Positions 26,294 through 38,098 of a stretch of 64,000 bases of DNA are shown here, in pieces. How positions within the stretch are numbered: the stretch's first letter is position 1; every line of letters starts with the position of its first letter. The translations under genes were made by a program, and so were the position numbers. The notes under the pieces were generated by a model, which did no database searches, was not told where the DNA came from, and saw nothing but the letters and a program-made list of their open reading frames with translations. Source of the stretch: Plasmopara viticola (Eukaryota; Oomycota; Peronosporomycetes; Peronosporales; Peronosporaceae); assembly GCA_001695595.3 (NCBI GenBank), contig MBPM02000001.1, positions 248,001 through 312,000 of the forward strand, in the 5' to 3' direction.

Positions 26294-26821
26294 TTACTTT
26301 TCTCATGAGTGTGTTGGCTACATTGTCAAACAGCAAATTTGAGTTGAAGTAAATTAGTGAAGCCTTGTCTGACTGCTCCTCGCTCATGCACGTAACGGCA
26401 AGGCATGAATTTGTTCGTGTATCTCATTTCTACTGCTGGAAAGTCCTGACGATACAGAAATTTGAAAGTATGCAACGCTATTGGCTGCAAGCTTGGACAT
26501 GTGCTTTTACCAATCAATCCCTTTCCAATAACAAAGGAGGCTGCATTTATGCGCTTAGAGTCGTCAGCAAACAGGCTTGTGCGTACAGATAATTCAGCAA
26601 ATTGGTCAATAATACCTCAGCGCTAGAAAAGCGATTGATATGTGCCAAAGCTCCTTGACGGACCTATCTGGATCCTAAGGATACGCCAAATACATAGCGA
26701 GGTTGATAGGCTGCCGATAAGTTGACATTAATAGCTCATCTTTGGAGGTTCGTGATGGGCCCTGCACAAGCGTAAACTTACGCTATGACATTGATATCGA
26801 AGGGTAATCAGCCTCAAACAA

Positions 26822-26870
26822 GAGCTCAATTTTTAAATTGAGCTCGAATTCTTTTTTTAAAAGAATTCGA
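26822..26870. repeat. Two adjacent long palindromes
   Basis: First: arm GAGCTCAATTT at 26822-26832, loop TT, arm AAATTGAGCTC at 26835-26845. Second: arm TCGAATTCTTTT at 26844-26855, loop TTT, arm AAAAGAATTCGA at 26859-26870. The two share the bases at 26844-26845. All arms are perfect complements. On a single strand they would form two neighbouring AT-rich hairpins. Confidence 0.85.
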
Positions 26871-28651
26871 AAGTGACACATTATGTCATAAAGTATTGTT
26901 CCTTGACTCTTGCGCTCAAACTATTCACCGTCATAATTCCAGCAAACAAATTTTTCAGTGCATCACTCGGCGGCAAACTTGGACTCAAGTAGCTCACTCG
27001 AATAATCGTCATCTAAGTTGCTGCCCAATGGTGCAGTTGTTTTTAAATACAACCGTGGCACACCATACAAAATTGTTGCCTGCAATAAAAGGATCAACCC
27101 TTTGGAAATGTCGAGCAATTGTTGGCATACTTAAAATCTTTATCGCCACCACGTTAATCAATTGCGCGCACTTCGACAGGAAAGTAATGCTTGGCAACTA
27201 GATCTAGAGCATCAACGAAACCTGCTATTTACTTTCAGTTGCGTCACTTACAATGACCGAATATCGTTTTTCAGTCGTTCTGTTAGCGTGTACGGGCATG
27301 GCATATAGCATGGCCGACATTGGTTTGTGAAGCTTATAGTTTCCCATTTGTATTTTTGTGAAACAGTTCACGACGCCCTTTCCGACTAATCACAATCGAG
27401 TCCAGCACATTCGCTCGCAACGTCCGAGCGCACGACATCCATTCAGCTCGAACGTTGCCAAAAAAAAGGAGCACAGGACGAGTCGGGCCGTACGCAGGAT
27501 CAAGTTGCTTCAGCATTTCAGTAAACCGACCCGTGACCTACCGTAGCTACAACAAAATGGCCTCCAAATTGGTAAAGTCCTTAAAGCCTTTCTAAGTCTC
27601 AAATTCTTAGATAAGTCTGCACACCAATTGGCAATGCATCTTGGTTCTTCTTGATGCATGCTTTCTTGGCTGGTAGGGCAGAGGTGATGGTCTAGCTGAA
27701 CATTTATCACTCACATCGTAGAACAAATTTGATACGTGCCTGTGGCGCATATTCCGACCGTAACATATTTGTGCAGTTAGTGCACTTGCGTGTCAAGAGC
27801 ATGTGCATGCGAATGACTAGTGTGCATACGTTGAGGGTCAGAAGGCTGCACCTTTGTTGCAGGCCGAGGCACAATAGAAAGCACAGGTGGGGGTATTAAT
27901 TTTTATGCAAACTGATTAATACGCCAACCTTCAACCGCTATGCGGGCATAAAGTAGGTGCTGGGTTCTACCTACGTCGCTCGCTGTTCCTAGCCATTTGA
28001 TTACGTTATAAACTAGCCGTCTATGCAGCGTAACAAGCTTATACAAACGCATGATACATAATATTTTGCCGTGTAAACTTGAATATTTAACAATATTCTA
28101 CGCCTTTGTTGAGCCAATGGACGGTGCCACATTTAAATCCTGCTTAAAAAGAACTGAACGCTGCGTCGAATCTAGTAATAAAATACTTCAATATTTTAAT
28201 TCGGTGTCCAGGCAAGATCGTGTGCACGTGAATGAAGTTACCGAAAGAGTCCTATGGCGAGACAATCAGATCGCAATAGAGCTAATGGTACATTAACAAT
28301 CAAGATGATTTTTGCCGTGATGGCGGTTGGCACGACACTAACCGAGCTAGAAGACTTGAAATCGATGCACAGCACACTCCTCAAGACCTTCAAGCTTTTG
28401 GTCTAGTAATCGAAATCTATAGATGCACGTGTAATTGTGATTTAAAACTTGCTGGGGATCAGCAAGAATAGTTAAGCAAGTCAATTAACAGGCTGGCTTT
28501 TTAATAAACTCAAGCAATACAAAAGAATTTTTCACTCATTCTCAGGTTTGACTGAGAAAGGTTAAGCAGTTTTTCAAAAAAAAATCGAGCACATACTTGA
28601 TCAGTTTGTAATGCAGCAAATTCTTTTTTGTCACCAACTTATGAGCAAAAG

Positions 28652-30598
28652 TCACAATGCTCGTCGATCGGGGTGCGCAGGTGGCCGACTGAGTTGACGT
28701 GACGTACTCGAACTGCTGACAGTAGACTCCTGTGTGCCAGAACTGTAACTGTGAAAGCTGCTGCTGTTCATAAAAGAGTTACCGGGGCCGAAACTGCCAC
28801 CGCCATTCTGCACGAAGCTGCTTGAGTTACTAAAGCTACTGAAGGTGCCAGTCTCATTTCCAGTGTCGCGGCTTTGATTAAGCTGTTTCGCCTTTGCACC
28901 AGCTTTCAATTTTTTGTACCACTTGTCATACTTCGCGATGCGGTCATCCTGCTCCAGACACCAGAATGAAAATAATAATTCTTAACACTCAACGATAAAG
29001 CAGCAGATGCGCACCTTAGTCACCGCTTCTTCTGTCAGTTTGGCAATCGTTTCCTCTTGCATCTTGATTTTGTTTTCAAGTATCAAAGTACTACCGATGA
29101 TAAAAAAAAATTAGCAGGCAAGACAAGGTGCAAATACTCCTTAAGCTTTACTCACCCTACTGCACTGTTTGGCTGAGACGCTTGGACGCTACTATTTCGC
29201 TGTCGTCGCCATTCTTCAAGAGCTCTTTTGATCATAACGAGCTAAAAAGAAGAAGCGTCACATCATTCGCTAGTAAAACGCAAACATTTTAAAAAAGCGG
29301 TACATTAACCTTCTGATTGTAGTCCTTTTTAAAAACGTCCATAGATTCGCGAATGTCGCGGTTCTCAGCTTGTACATTTGTCAGTGCCTCACATTTCTAT
29401 CATAGCATCCACACACGGTCAAGTAATAATTAAATTCTACAGCTTTTGCCTACTTTCACAAGCTTGGTATTTTCGCTGCTGAGAGTCTTCACCGAATTAA
29501 GTAACCGAATAATCTCCAACTTTTGGTGGGATACCGTCTCCATTAGGCTCTCATAGTCTTTTTGAATACCTCCGACACTTTCACCAATTCCTGCCGTAAT
29601 CCGACCGTCTTGATCTCGATAAGGACTCAATGTTATTCCGGTCATTGGTGTATTAACCGAACCTTGCAGATCCAAGCGTGCCCTGCCACCAAGCTGCTGC
29701 TCCATTAGCCTAAAACAAAAGAGCTGCATAAAACTAGACACGACACATTAAATTTCAAACTATTGAACCGTTGTCGTTGATTTCTCATCCTGGATGCCAC
29801 CGCTGCTCTGAGAGTTGATCCTCCATCGACAGCAGTCGCCACCACTCCGATTGAATTTCTGACATTATAAAAGTCACATCTTGAAGCATAAATTTTTTTA
29901 TAAACTTTGTCTGACTTCACGCCGCACCTCGTCTTTGCCGGCAGCAGACAAAATGAATCTCCCAACGACGACGACAAATGTCGCGACGAGATTAACAGAT
30001 TCTGCATTCAAGCAACTTCAGTTTCGCACCTTTTTCTTCCTGCCTTGCCCACCTTATCTGTCGAACCGGGACTCGAAAGTCCAATTTCATTTAACCGCCT
30101 CCACAGCTCCTCTATCTCCGCAGCCGCCAAGTTCAGCTGTGTCTCCGTCTTCTGTGCCTCCAGCGGATCGGAAACCTCCACTTCAATCTCTCGCTGTTGT
30201 TGCGCAATTTGTGTCTTCTCCTTCATACTTTGGTGCTCCTCAATTCTCTCCTCCATTTCCACCGGGCTGGGGTTTCTAGCACGAGCCACCTTAGCCCTGT
30301 ACTCATAATTCTCGGCCAAGAGCACAAGTGCATCAATCGTTCGCTTCTCTGACACGAGCTGTGCTGCCTGCAAAAACTTTTTGCTGGCTAAATGACCCTC
30401 TTTCTCGGCCTGAACGTACTGCATGAAATGTAGCGTAGCGATACATGGACGTCAATTAAATTTATCAAAAAGTGGGCACGCATCAGCACATACATCGTCT
30501 CGGCGCAGTGCTTCCTCGGCACGTACAGCATGAAAATGCGCCTGCACAGCTGGCGCCGAGCTCTCGTATTCTTCTAATTCAACTGCCTTCCACCCCAT
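28652..30598 (-). CDS. MIT-domain coiled-coil protein, NRBF2-like
   Basis: Predicted 478 residues in nine exons (minus strand): 30598-30494, 30418-30053, 30001-29928, 29858-29769, 29709-29454, 29396-29310, 29241-29156, 29090-29015, 28948-28652. All junctions keep frame. Residues about 10-85 form an Ala-rich helical bundle of MIT/TPR type (FHAVRAEEALRRDD, SKKFLQAAQLVSEKRTIDAL, ENYEYRAKVAR). A coiled coil follows in the middle (YESLMETVSHQKLEIIRLL, SENTKLVKCEALTNVQAENR, MIKRALEEWRRQR). The last 90 residues are rich in Ser, Asn, Gly and Phe. The MIT-plus-coiled-coil order resembles NRBF2, the autophagy regulator of the class III PI3-kinase complex, but this is by pattern only. Another MIT-type trafficking protein is possible. 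The third exon is the least certain. Confidence 0.68.
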
Positions 30599-30797
30599 AT
30601 GATTTCAGTAAAGTGCGCGGTGCAGACGCTTGTATTCTTAGAAAGATAGTATATCATTCCGTTTGTGATTCTACTTTGAATTAAGAGTGTGTACCGTTTT
30701 TTATTGCGAGCTTTTCCATTCAAACCTTCAAAAAGGATAAGAATTGCAGAATCTTCTCAGTAACTTTCCAATATTTCACCAGACCCGCTCCGATCCG

Positions 30798-31015
30798 TGT
30801 CGTGGTTACACCGCTGAGATAGGCGGGTGACGACATAGCATTACGGACAGGATTGCGGCCAACGCCGGTAAGATCATAACGTCGTAGGCTGACGGCAGTG
30901 AAATGGCGTCATTAAATTACGTCACAAAGATTACTTTGGTAGAATATATGAGGATAGGCTTAGATGTAGCACATAGCAAACTAAGGACCTAAATGTATTC
31001 ACTTTGCATTCCAGC
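30798..31015 (+). repeat. 5' LTR remnant of the Copia element
   Basis: Aligns with 34927-35130: shared GTGACGACA/ATGACGACA, CGTAGGCTGACG/CATAGGCTGACG, TTACGTCACAAA/TGACGTCACAAA, GAGGATAGGCTT/AGGATAGGCTTT, GTAGCACATA, AAGGACCT and TGTATTCACTT. The end after about 31015 no longer matches, so this LTR is truncated or rearranged. It begins 199 bases upstream of the MIT gene's start codon. Confidence 0.7.
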
Positions 31016-31086
31016 TCCTTAAGTGCACACCTTCTCAACAGGCTAAAAGCCGCACTGCTTCCTCTCCGCACCATTTTCTCGCTACC

Positions 31087-31770
31087 ATGTCCTTACATAC
31101 CGAATTCCACCTAGGCATTGGAAACTACTTCCAGATGAGGGTGATGCTCACCAGAAAGGGTCTCCTCGGGCATATCACGACGATGAGGCCCGAGAGCGAA
31201 GCTCACGAGGTTTGGCTCGTGAACGACGCCAAGGCGTTAGAGCTTTTCGCCTATGGCGAGAAGCTGCACCACTAGACCAAGATTTGATCTGAGACGCGTA
31301 CTACGGATGCGTTAAAGATGTTGCAAAAGTTTTGCAACCGCACCACGCTGCACAATCGTGTAACGATTACACGGCGGCTCTCTGAGCCCAAGTTGGAAAG
31401 TGCAATTACCATTACAAGACACCTTTACTCGTTTGCCAAACTGATCGTTGATATGCAAAGCCTGAAAAAGGCCATGGATAAGGCGCGCTAGCTGCTGAAC
31501 ATTCTAGGTGCGGAGTATGAGCTCAACGTATTCACCCTGGGGAGTGCTGAGGGTTGATGCTTACCGGGGCAAACGAAAAAATGGACAAGAATTATGAGCA
31601 ATTTGAAAAAAAGACTAAGGAGCGTGCCTTCGAGGTTAACGCTGGACAGCTTAAGGCAAACAAGTTTATCATCACTACCAAGTCAATTTGCGCAGAAATA
31701 GCAGTGTTTTTAAGGCAAGTTCTTTATGTTAATCAAGCGGGACATTGCAAGCGGGAATGCTCGGAACGGG
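31087..31770 (+). pseudogene. Copia gag remnant
   Basis: Starts at an ATG with GIGNYFQMRVMLTRKGLLGHI and AWEVWLVNDAKAL-type sequence of Copia gag (here SEAHEVWLVNDAKALELFAYG). It continues across stops with TTLHNRVTITRRL and a LLNILGAEYELNVF segment, then a damaged zinc knuckle (NQAGHCKRECSER). Confidence 0.75.
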
Positions 31771-31779
31771 AGCGATGAA

Positions 31780-32200
31780 GATGATGCTGTGATTGCCTCA
31801 GGAGAAGAGCGGTGTGCTGGGAGGCTAATCGACAGTCGAGCGTCATCGCACACGACACCTCATCAAAGTCATCTTTTAGATTACCAGGTTTCGGAAGCTG
31901 ATCCCGAGGTCACCATCGCGAACAACAAGAAATTGCAATTGTCTGGCACGGGTACAGTCAAGCTGACTAAATTATACGACTTGTAGATCAAGATGCTTGA
32001 GGCCCTGCACATTTCTGAAGTCAACCGACGGTCGCTATCAGTCGTCAAAATGGCAACGCGAGGCTCGGAGATTGATTCAAAACTCTTCCAGTGTCATTGG
32101 GTGTGCGAATCACGCGGTCGTCACAGGAAGAAGATCGACAAAGCATTTATTTGGGACTGTGAGCAAGAATGGGCAGTATGTTTAATACGAGAGGGCTGAT
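31780..32200 (+). pseudogene. Copia protease and gag-pre-integrase remnant
   Basis: GRLIDSRASSHTTPHQ is the aspartic-protease motif with the Gly of D-S/T-G replaced by Arg. It is followed by VTIANNKKLQLSGTGTVKL and EALHISEVNRRSLSVVK, typical of the pre-integrase region. There is a stop within it near 31984. Confidence 0.75.
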
Positions 32201-32259
32201 AGTGAGTGGGAGCTTTGCCACACTCGCTTGGGTCCCCTTGGCAATAACGGCGTGCAACC

Positions 32260-32930
32260 AGTGGCATGCCTGAAATTGATCAAGTCATTGGATAAGTCAT
32301 TCCTATCGAAATCGCAGGCAAGGACAACAAAATGTGCTTGAGCTTATGCACACGAGTATAATGGGACTAGCAAAGACGACTTAAATCAGTAGATGCTGAC
32401 TTTCGTTGGCGATCTTTCTGTTTATGTGATGGCTTATGTTATCAAGCACAAAAGCGAGGTGGCAGCTTAGCTATTCAAATTTAAGGCGCTTTACGAAAAT
32501 CAGTGGGGGCATTGCCTGAAGTGTCTGCGATCAGACAATGGAGTTAAGTTTGTAAGCGAGAAGGTTGCAGAGATTTGCATTAAGAGCGGTGTAATGCATC
32601 AGCGTACTATGCCGTACAAAACGGAACAGCTGGGAGAATAAACCGCACCATCATGGAAAGGGCACGGTGTATGATCATTTGCCAGAACATTACTTCCGGG
32701 GGCAGACAAATAGATTACAGCGATGTACCTCATGAACCACTCTACAAACGCGGCAAACTCTGACTTGGCACCATACAATTTATTTTTTTTAAAAAAAAGG
32801 AGTTGGACCACCTACGCGTTTAGGATCTTAAGACTATGTTTGCGCTGACGACATCAAAAGGACGAAGCTCGACCCTTAAAGCTTCCGGTGCGTAATGTCA
32901 AGAGTAACCACGTTTATCACTTATAGCTCT
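32260..32930 (+). pseudogene. Copia integrase remnant
   Basis: The pieces LRSDNGVKFVSEKV, MHQRTMPYKTEQ (standing for the usual TPQQNG), NRTIMERARCMI and a later L-A-PYNLFF stretch follow the integrase core and its C-terminal part, across several frameshifts. Confidence 0.7.
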
Positions 32931-33359
32931 TCAAGGTAAAGTTGGTACGATCTGTGAGCGTGAACTGGACAGTATCAATCCGCATAGATCGTGTCGGTCA
33001 CCTACGTTTACAAGGCTGTAAAAAAAATAAAAATGGCAAGGTCAATGATCCCAAGAGGCTGCAATAGACAATTCCATGAAAGGGGTTGAGATTCTTGCCT
33101 CGGATGCGAAGAAGAATGGGTTTGAGCTTGAGAATGGAGCTAGCTTACCTCAAGGGCTTGCGTCTTAACGAAAGGTGTAGATCTGGCACAGTGGCACACA
33201 CCTTTTCAAGTTATAAATTAAGACTTGTTAGTGTTCGATCGGAATGGGAGCGGACAAGATGATCAAGAGATCCTGTGTATATAATGGCGTGGACGATGAT
33301 GAAGAGGAGAAGCTCGAAGTTTCAAGCGACAGTTTACCGACGGCGAAGCGTGCAAGGAT

Positions 33360-34100
33360 CGACGAAAATGAACTTATCGCTGATGAAGTGCTTGCTTATG
33401 CTGCTAATGTTGGCTAGGCTGAGAAAACCAATACTTACCAGCAAACAGTAGACGACGACGACTCTGAGAAATGGGTGAAAGCGATGAGTTTGCAACCAAA
33501 CTTCAGACAAAGAGCGGCTCGTGGTCACTAGTACGAAAAATGTGATGTTTGATCAATTATATGAACATAGGCGCTTGCAAAAGAATGCAACGAGCACCGA
33601 CAAGTAATGCGCTGTAAGGCCGACTCGTCGCGAAGGGCTTTAAGCAGAAGTTTTATGCTGACTTCTTCAACACGTACTCGTAATCGATCCGGATCATACG
33701 GGCAGTAGTAGCTACTTAATAAACCAGCTAGATGTGGACACGGCAATCTTAAACAGCGATCTTAAAGGTCGTGCATACATGAAAATTCCGTATGGTATTG
33801 TAAACGCCACAAACATGATGTGTAGGTTGGATAAGGCGATTCACGTTCTCCAGCAGGCTGCTAGCACATCGAATAAGCCTTTTCATGCGGTATTAGTACA
33901 GATTGCTTTTTGAAGTAATGGGCCAGATCAGTGCGTGTAACTTAGGGGTAAGCAGAGCAGCTACATCTTTGTATTCCTTTACGTCGACGACATCATCATT
34001 GTTGTTAGGATGAGAAGGGACTCGAGAGGTTAACGCACTCAAGCACTCACATTTCCCGAAGGAAGTGTGCAAGGCCGAATTATTTCTGCCAGGAGATTGT
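33360..34100 (+). pseudogene. Copia reverse-transcriptase remnant
   Basis: Recognisable blocks: EKWVKAM, AKGFKQKFYADFFNTYS read across frames, QLDVDTAILNSDLKGR, IPYGIVNATNMMCRLDKAI, LQQAAS, and the catalytic FLYVDDIIIV block at about 33968-33998. Stops and frameshifts lie between blocks. Confidence 0.8.
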
Positions 34101-34289
34101 TAATGAGCACAACGCTAGCGCGCTGATGATCTGACAAGCGCGATACGCTGACTACGCTTCCCTAACAAGATTTCAAGGCGGTGGTACACCCTTTGCGAAT
34201 CAGGTTAAAGCTATGCAGGATACAATCTCCAGCAACAGATGCCGAACGATCAGAGATGAAGTCGAAACTGTACAGGATGTTCGATATAC

Positions 34290-34890
34290 ATCGCGACTTG
34301 AACGCGCCTCGATGAAGCAGCTGTCCTGTTTTTTGGAAAGTCCAGGTCAGCAACTTTTGAAGGCTGTCATTCGCGTGCTTTCTTATCGTAAGTCTGCGCG
34401 TAAGTATGGAATTAACTCTGATGAAAAGTACCGATCACGGCGAACACGGACGCGGTCTAAGGCAGCAAATTCGACGATCAACGCTCGCTTTAGGAACGAT
34501 GCGGATAAATGGGAGGGTACCGATGGTATTCAAGTTCAAATATTGGCGTTAGGTGGTACTAATCTCTGCATAGGCGGAGTACATGGCTTCGATCCTGTCT
34601 ACCCTAGAAGTGCTTGAGGTGCGTGCAATGGACGAAGATCCTGGTCATGGGTAAGAATTTACGTTAATATGGAACGACAACCGAGGTGCGATTGGTCTTG
34701 GCAACAATGCGGGCTACAATGTTAGGACCGAGAATGTTGACATTCGTCACCACTTCATCCGGGAAAACGTGCCCCGAGACAACATCGTGGTGAAGTACGG
34801 ATTGATGGAGAACCAGCTTGCAGTATGTTGACCAAGGCACTAAAGTTTGTGCGACTCAAGTACTTGCTTCAGTCGAGTGACGAGTGACAT
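34290..34890 (+). pseudogene. Copia C-terminal and RNase H remnant
   Basis: Contains LESPGQQLLKAVIRVLSY followed by RKYGI, the linker after the reverse transcriptase. Farther on comes the RNase H block WNDNRGAIGLGNNAGYN, then DIRHHFIRENVPRDNI and MENQLA. Frameshifted. Confidence 0.78.
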
Positions 34891-34926
34891 CGAATCAAAG
34901 CAAAGTCAGCACTTGCGGTAAGTGGA

Positions 34927-35289
34927 TGTTGAAATAATACCACTGAATGAATGCAGGACAGGTGGATGACGACACAATATTCCGACAAGGTCATTACGTC
35001 ATAGGCTGACGTCAGTGGAATGATTTCATTAGATGACGTCACAAAACCTTTTAGAAAAAATTAGGAGGATAGGCTTTGGGGTAGCACATATTGAAGTAAG
35101 GACCTGACTGTATTCACTTAACATCTCGCCTCCTTCGTCGCGCACCTTCCAATAATCCACCCCTTTTAATTTTCCTCTACTGCATTCCCGTCGATCCCGC
35201 CTGCTGTCTGAACAAGGCTTCGATACACTAAGCACCAAATTGTATATAAATGAATAAATTCGAGATGTCTCAATCATTCAATCGACACA
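34927..35289 (+). repeat. 3' LTR of the Copia element
   Basis: About 363 bases from TGTTGAAATAATACCACTG to CGACACA, with the usual TG...CA ends. It contains a TATATAAATGAATAAA stretch near 35240 that could serve as a TATA or poly(A) signal. The first 200 bases match the 5' LTR. Confidence 0.65.
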
Positions 35290-36426
35290 TTTTAAAAGAA
35301 GGCTGCTTGTCAGCGTCCTTACACCTACCCCAATGCTGCAACACAGGGTTTATCTGGATTCCGCCGTTGAAAGTCGTTGAAGTTCACCTCCTTAGTCATG
35401 ACAACCTCCACTGAAGACGTCGGTAGGATCTTAAACTCTATGTCTGTGCAGCAGAGCCGCTTTACAAGCTTGTGGTGTGGCAACATACCATCGTCGCCTT
35501 TTAATTGAGACAAATGCTATCACGACCTAGGTAAAAGGCGCATATAAAAACGGATTCTTCAGCAAAGCACTAGTATGATTGTGTGCTTAGCGTGGTTCGT
35601 CGAATGTGGGACGAAGGCCATCGAGGTACCATCTCACTTGTCTACATTACTGCATTAAGTGCTGGCCGCTGAGGTATGGTATTTTATAACGGCGGTGTTT
35701 TTAAGTGTTAAAAGATAATTTTGAACGCTATATATTTGAAGGTCTAATAGTCGAGTCGGTAATAGCTCTTGAAAAACTGACGGCTCCCTCAGAACTCCTC
35801 AATCCTTTGCTTATTCTACAAAAAATTAGCAAATAGTTTACTCGTAAAACATTATTAAATTGAGCCGCGTTATCCATCCTCCCCATTTCGATTGAAGATG
35901 TCAAATTCTGTCCTGCCCTGATAGGCTTAAAACTTATTATTTGTCTTCACCACAAATTCGAACGTCGTTGTATGGTCCAAAAAAAAACGCGCACCAGAAC
36001 ATTATAAAATACCACAACAATATTTTCGAGATGATAAGTATACATGTATACGTAACTGCATGCAAGTTTTAGTGTAAAGCTACTTTGCATTAAAATGCTC
36101 GCACAGTAAACTAAACCTTTAACGCTTACAAAACCGAAAAGAAAAATGAACTCTCCATCGCGCACCTAAGAGTGGGCGAGATATCGTCTGCCTCGTATCA
36201 GGCAGCGGGAAAGGGCCTCTCATCTCGCTCGCTCAACTTTTGCTGATGATCCTAACCAAATTCTACTAAAGTCAGCAAAGAGCACCTGATAGTACTCCTT
36301 GAACGGGAACAACCTGTTGGATAATCTCTTTTCTCGTCTAATTTCGTTATCGTCGTCGGTGTTGGTCAGCTATGCAGCATGCTTGGTCTTCTTGTACCCA
36401 ATGCATCGCAGCACACGTTAAGGCAA
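35290..36426. other. Intergenic, nothing recognised
   Basis: About 1.1 kb between the Copia element and the 3' end of the Sec61 alpha gene. It has AT-rich sequence and short motif-free open frames. One minus-strand frame (35325-35513) has a faint resemblance to retroelement coding sequence but cannot be placed. Confidence 0.55.
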
Positions 36427-37851
36427 TTAAAAGCCAAAGAGTCCACTGAGCGGCATCTCCGCCTGCTCTCGTGCAAACGTCTCAAAGTACTGATAAATGA
36501 TGGTAACAGCCAACAAAATTCCAGTACCCGAGCCGATTGCACCCAGAAGGTCAGCAACCATGGTGAGCGCACCGATACACATACCACCAAAGGCTGCAGC
36601 TGTGGGAATGTAGCGATTAAGCACATGCACAATAGACGAGTCGCGATGTCCCTTCATGACCATTTGTTGATCACGTAATTGTTTCGCAACGTCACGAGCC
36701 GACGAACCCGAAATTTCAATCCACGTCTTTGAAAAAAGTGCGCACGAACCAAGAATGAAAATGACGTAAACGACGAAACGGATCGGGTCATACAGAATCT
36801 GCGCTAAATTGTGAGGAGCCGACATGTAGTATGCAGCTCCACCCACAGGCACAGTTTGGCCGGCGCCGCCTTCCATGTCTTGCCACACACCTAAAAGACG
36901 TACGAAAAAGTTGCCACTAAACTTTCTGTAAAGCAATTGCGAGATAAAGTACAAGTTCGACACCAGAGCAGTCTGCAGGATAATTGGCATGTTAGACGTG
37001 TAAAATAGCTTGATAGGGTATGTGCCCTGCTGACCACGGAGCTTCTGATATTTGACTGGGAGATCAACTCGGAAGCCTTGGAAATAAATGACCACGACAA
37101 AAACAAACATGGTGGCCAGCAGGTTGGTAATATTCGGCAGGTTTTGGCGGTAAAAAGCCTCTTTCAACGCACGCAGTTTGTCTGAGCGAGTAATTAGCAG
37201 ATGGAACAAAGCGATGATAGCACCCTCAAACTCAGTACCCCGACCTGTGTTAATAGTCGTAGGAGAAAAAGCCTTCCAAACAATGTTCTCACATATGTTG
37301 GTAGCAATAAAAAGCGAAATGCCCGAGCCTAAACCATAGCCCTTTTGGAGCATTTCGTCCAAAATAATGACGAGCACACCGGCGCATAGTAGCTGTACGA
37401 TAATAAGGATTGCATTAAATGCGCCAATGTCCGAGATATTGCCGTACATACCAGAGACTACGTAAGCCACAGCCTCGCCAAGCGTAATGAGAATGCCAAA
37501 AAGCTTCTGCGCTCCACTGAACAGCGCACGGTCCTCTTTGAGCGATTGGTCCACTTCGATCATCTTGGAGCCGGCAAGCAGCTGCATGACTAGGCCTGAG
37601 GTCACGATGGGACTGATCCCTAGCTCCATAAGTGTGCCACGATTAGAAGCCAGGATCACGCGCATCCAATAGAGCGGGTCCGACGACTTTGACGTCTGGA
37701 TGCCGTACAGAGGAATCTGGCAGCATACGAGAAAAATGAAGAGCGTAATGATCGTCCACAACACTTTTTCACGAAAGGGAATCTTGCGATCAGGCTTTGC
37801 CACTTCGGGTAGCACGCACATGACGGGCCTAATAAGGTGCAAAAAGCGCAT
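36427..37851 (-). CDS. SEC61A: Protein transport protein Sec61 subunit alpha
   Basis: The pore-forming subunit of the Sec61 translocon, which moves nascent chains across or into the endoplasmic reticulum membrane. A single uninterrupted exon of 474 residues, the family's normal length. The start [17 protein letters not shown], the plug-proximal [64 protein letters not shown] and YYMSAPHNL are all present. About ten hydrophobic segments are spread along the protein and the C-terminus is short. The lack of introns contrasts with its neighbours. It lies 247 bases downstream of the coiled-coil gene on the same strand, so that interval should carry its promoter. Assignment is effectively certain. 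Confidence 0.97.
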   Translation of the reverse strand: MRFLHLIRPVMCVLPEVAKPDRKIPFREKVLWTIITLFIFLVCCQIPLYGIQTSKSSDPLYWMRVILASNRGTLMELGISPIVTSGLVMQLLAGSKMIEVDQSLKEDRALFSGAQKLFGILITLGEAVAYVVSGMYGNISDIGAFNAILIIVQLLCAGVLVIILDEMLQKGYGLGSGISLFIATNICENIVWKAFSPTTINTGRGTEFEGAIIALFHLLITRSDKLRALKEAFYRQNLPNITNLLATMFVFVVVIYFQGFRVDLPVKYQKLRGQQGTYPIKLFYTSNMPIILQTALVSNLYFISQLLYRKFSGNFFVRLLGVWQDMEGGAGQTVPVGGAAYYMSAPHNLAQILYDPIRFVVYVIFILGSCALFSKTWIEISGSSARDVAKQLRDQQMVMKGHRDSSIVHVLNRYIPTAAAFGGMCIGALTMVADLLGAIGSGTGILLAVTIIYQYFETFAREQAEMPLSGLFGF

Positions 37852-38098
37852 CTTGATTACAACGTTTTTGTCTTCACGCTACTCTTTCAAGAATGAAGGA
37901 TCGCATGGCCAAACGGAGCAGAGCACGACACGTATCACTCCTTGACATGTCAATACAAATACCAAGGTAATTAGAGTCTATACAAATGCTATCATAAAGA
38001 CGTCATGTAAAGAAGCCTTGATATAAAGTGGACATCCGATATAGCAGGGGAGTCATTATAAAGAGGTAGAAGTTTTAGCAGTCGCGACATATTTATCC
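37852..38098 (-). promoter_or_regulatory. Sec61 alpha upstream interval
   Basis: These 247 bases between the stop of the coiled-coil gene and the Sec61 alpha start must include a terminator and a promoter. Read on the minus strand, a CTTCATTCTTGAAAG stretch about 55 bases before the ATG loosely resembles the oomycete initiator (CATTYYNCA). No strict match is claimed. Confidence 0.35.

Larger units (their letters stand above)
25725..28651. other. Intergenic, 2.9 kb, no gene recognised
   Basis: This stretch holds the 3' flank of the LARP gene, a possible retroelement primer-binding site near 26283, a pair of adjacent palindromes at 26822-26870, and short open frames on both strands with no motifs or consistent splicing. 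The minus-strand frames between 26.9 and 27.7 kb look like decayed coding sequence that I could not assign. No RNA gene was seen. Confidence 0.6.
30798..35289 (+). mobile_element. Dead Ty1/Copia LTR retrotransposon
   Basis: About 4.5 kb with diverged LTRs and, in order, gag, protease, integrase, reverse transcriptase and RNase H. That order (integrase before reverse transcriptase) is diagnostic of Copia. Every domain is interrupted by stops and frameshifts, the protease triad LIDSG reads LIDSR, and the LTRs differ at many sites, so the copy is old. No target-site duplication was seen and the edges are approximate. It separates the divergently placed MIT gene and the Sec61 alpha region. Confidence 0.85.

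Noticed and set aside
36366..36678. Open frames at the Sec61 alpha 3' end on both strands
   Set aside because: They are shadows of the Sec61 alpha gene with no independent features.
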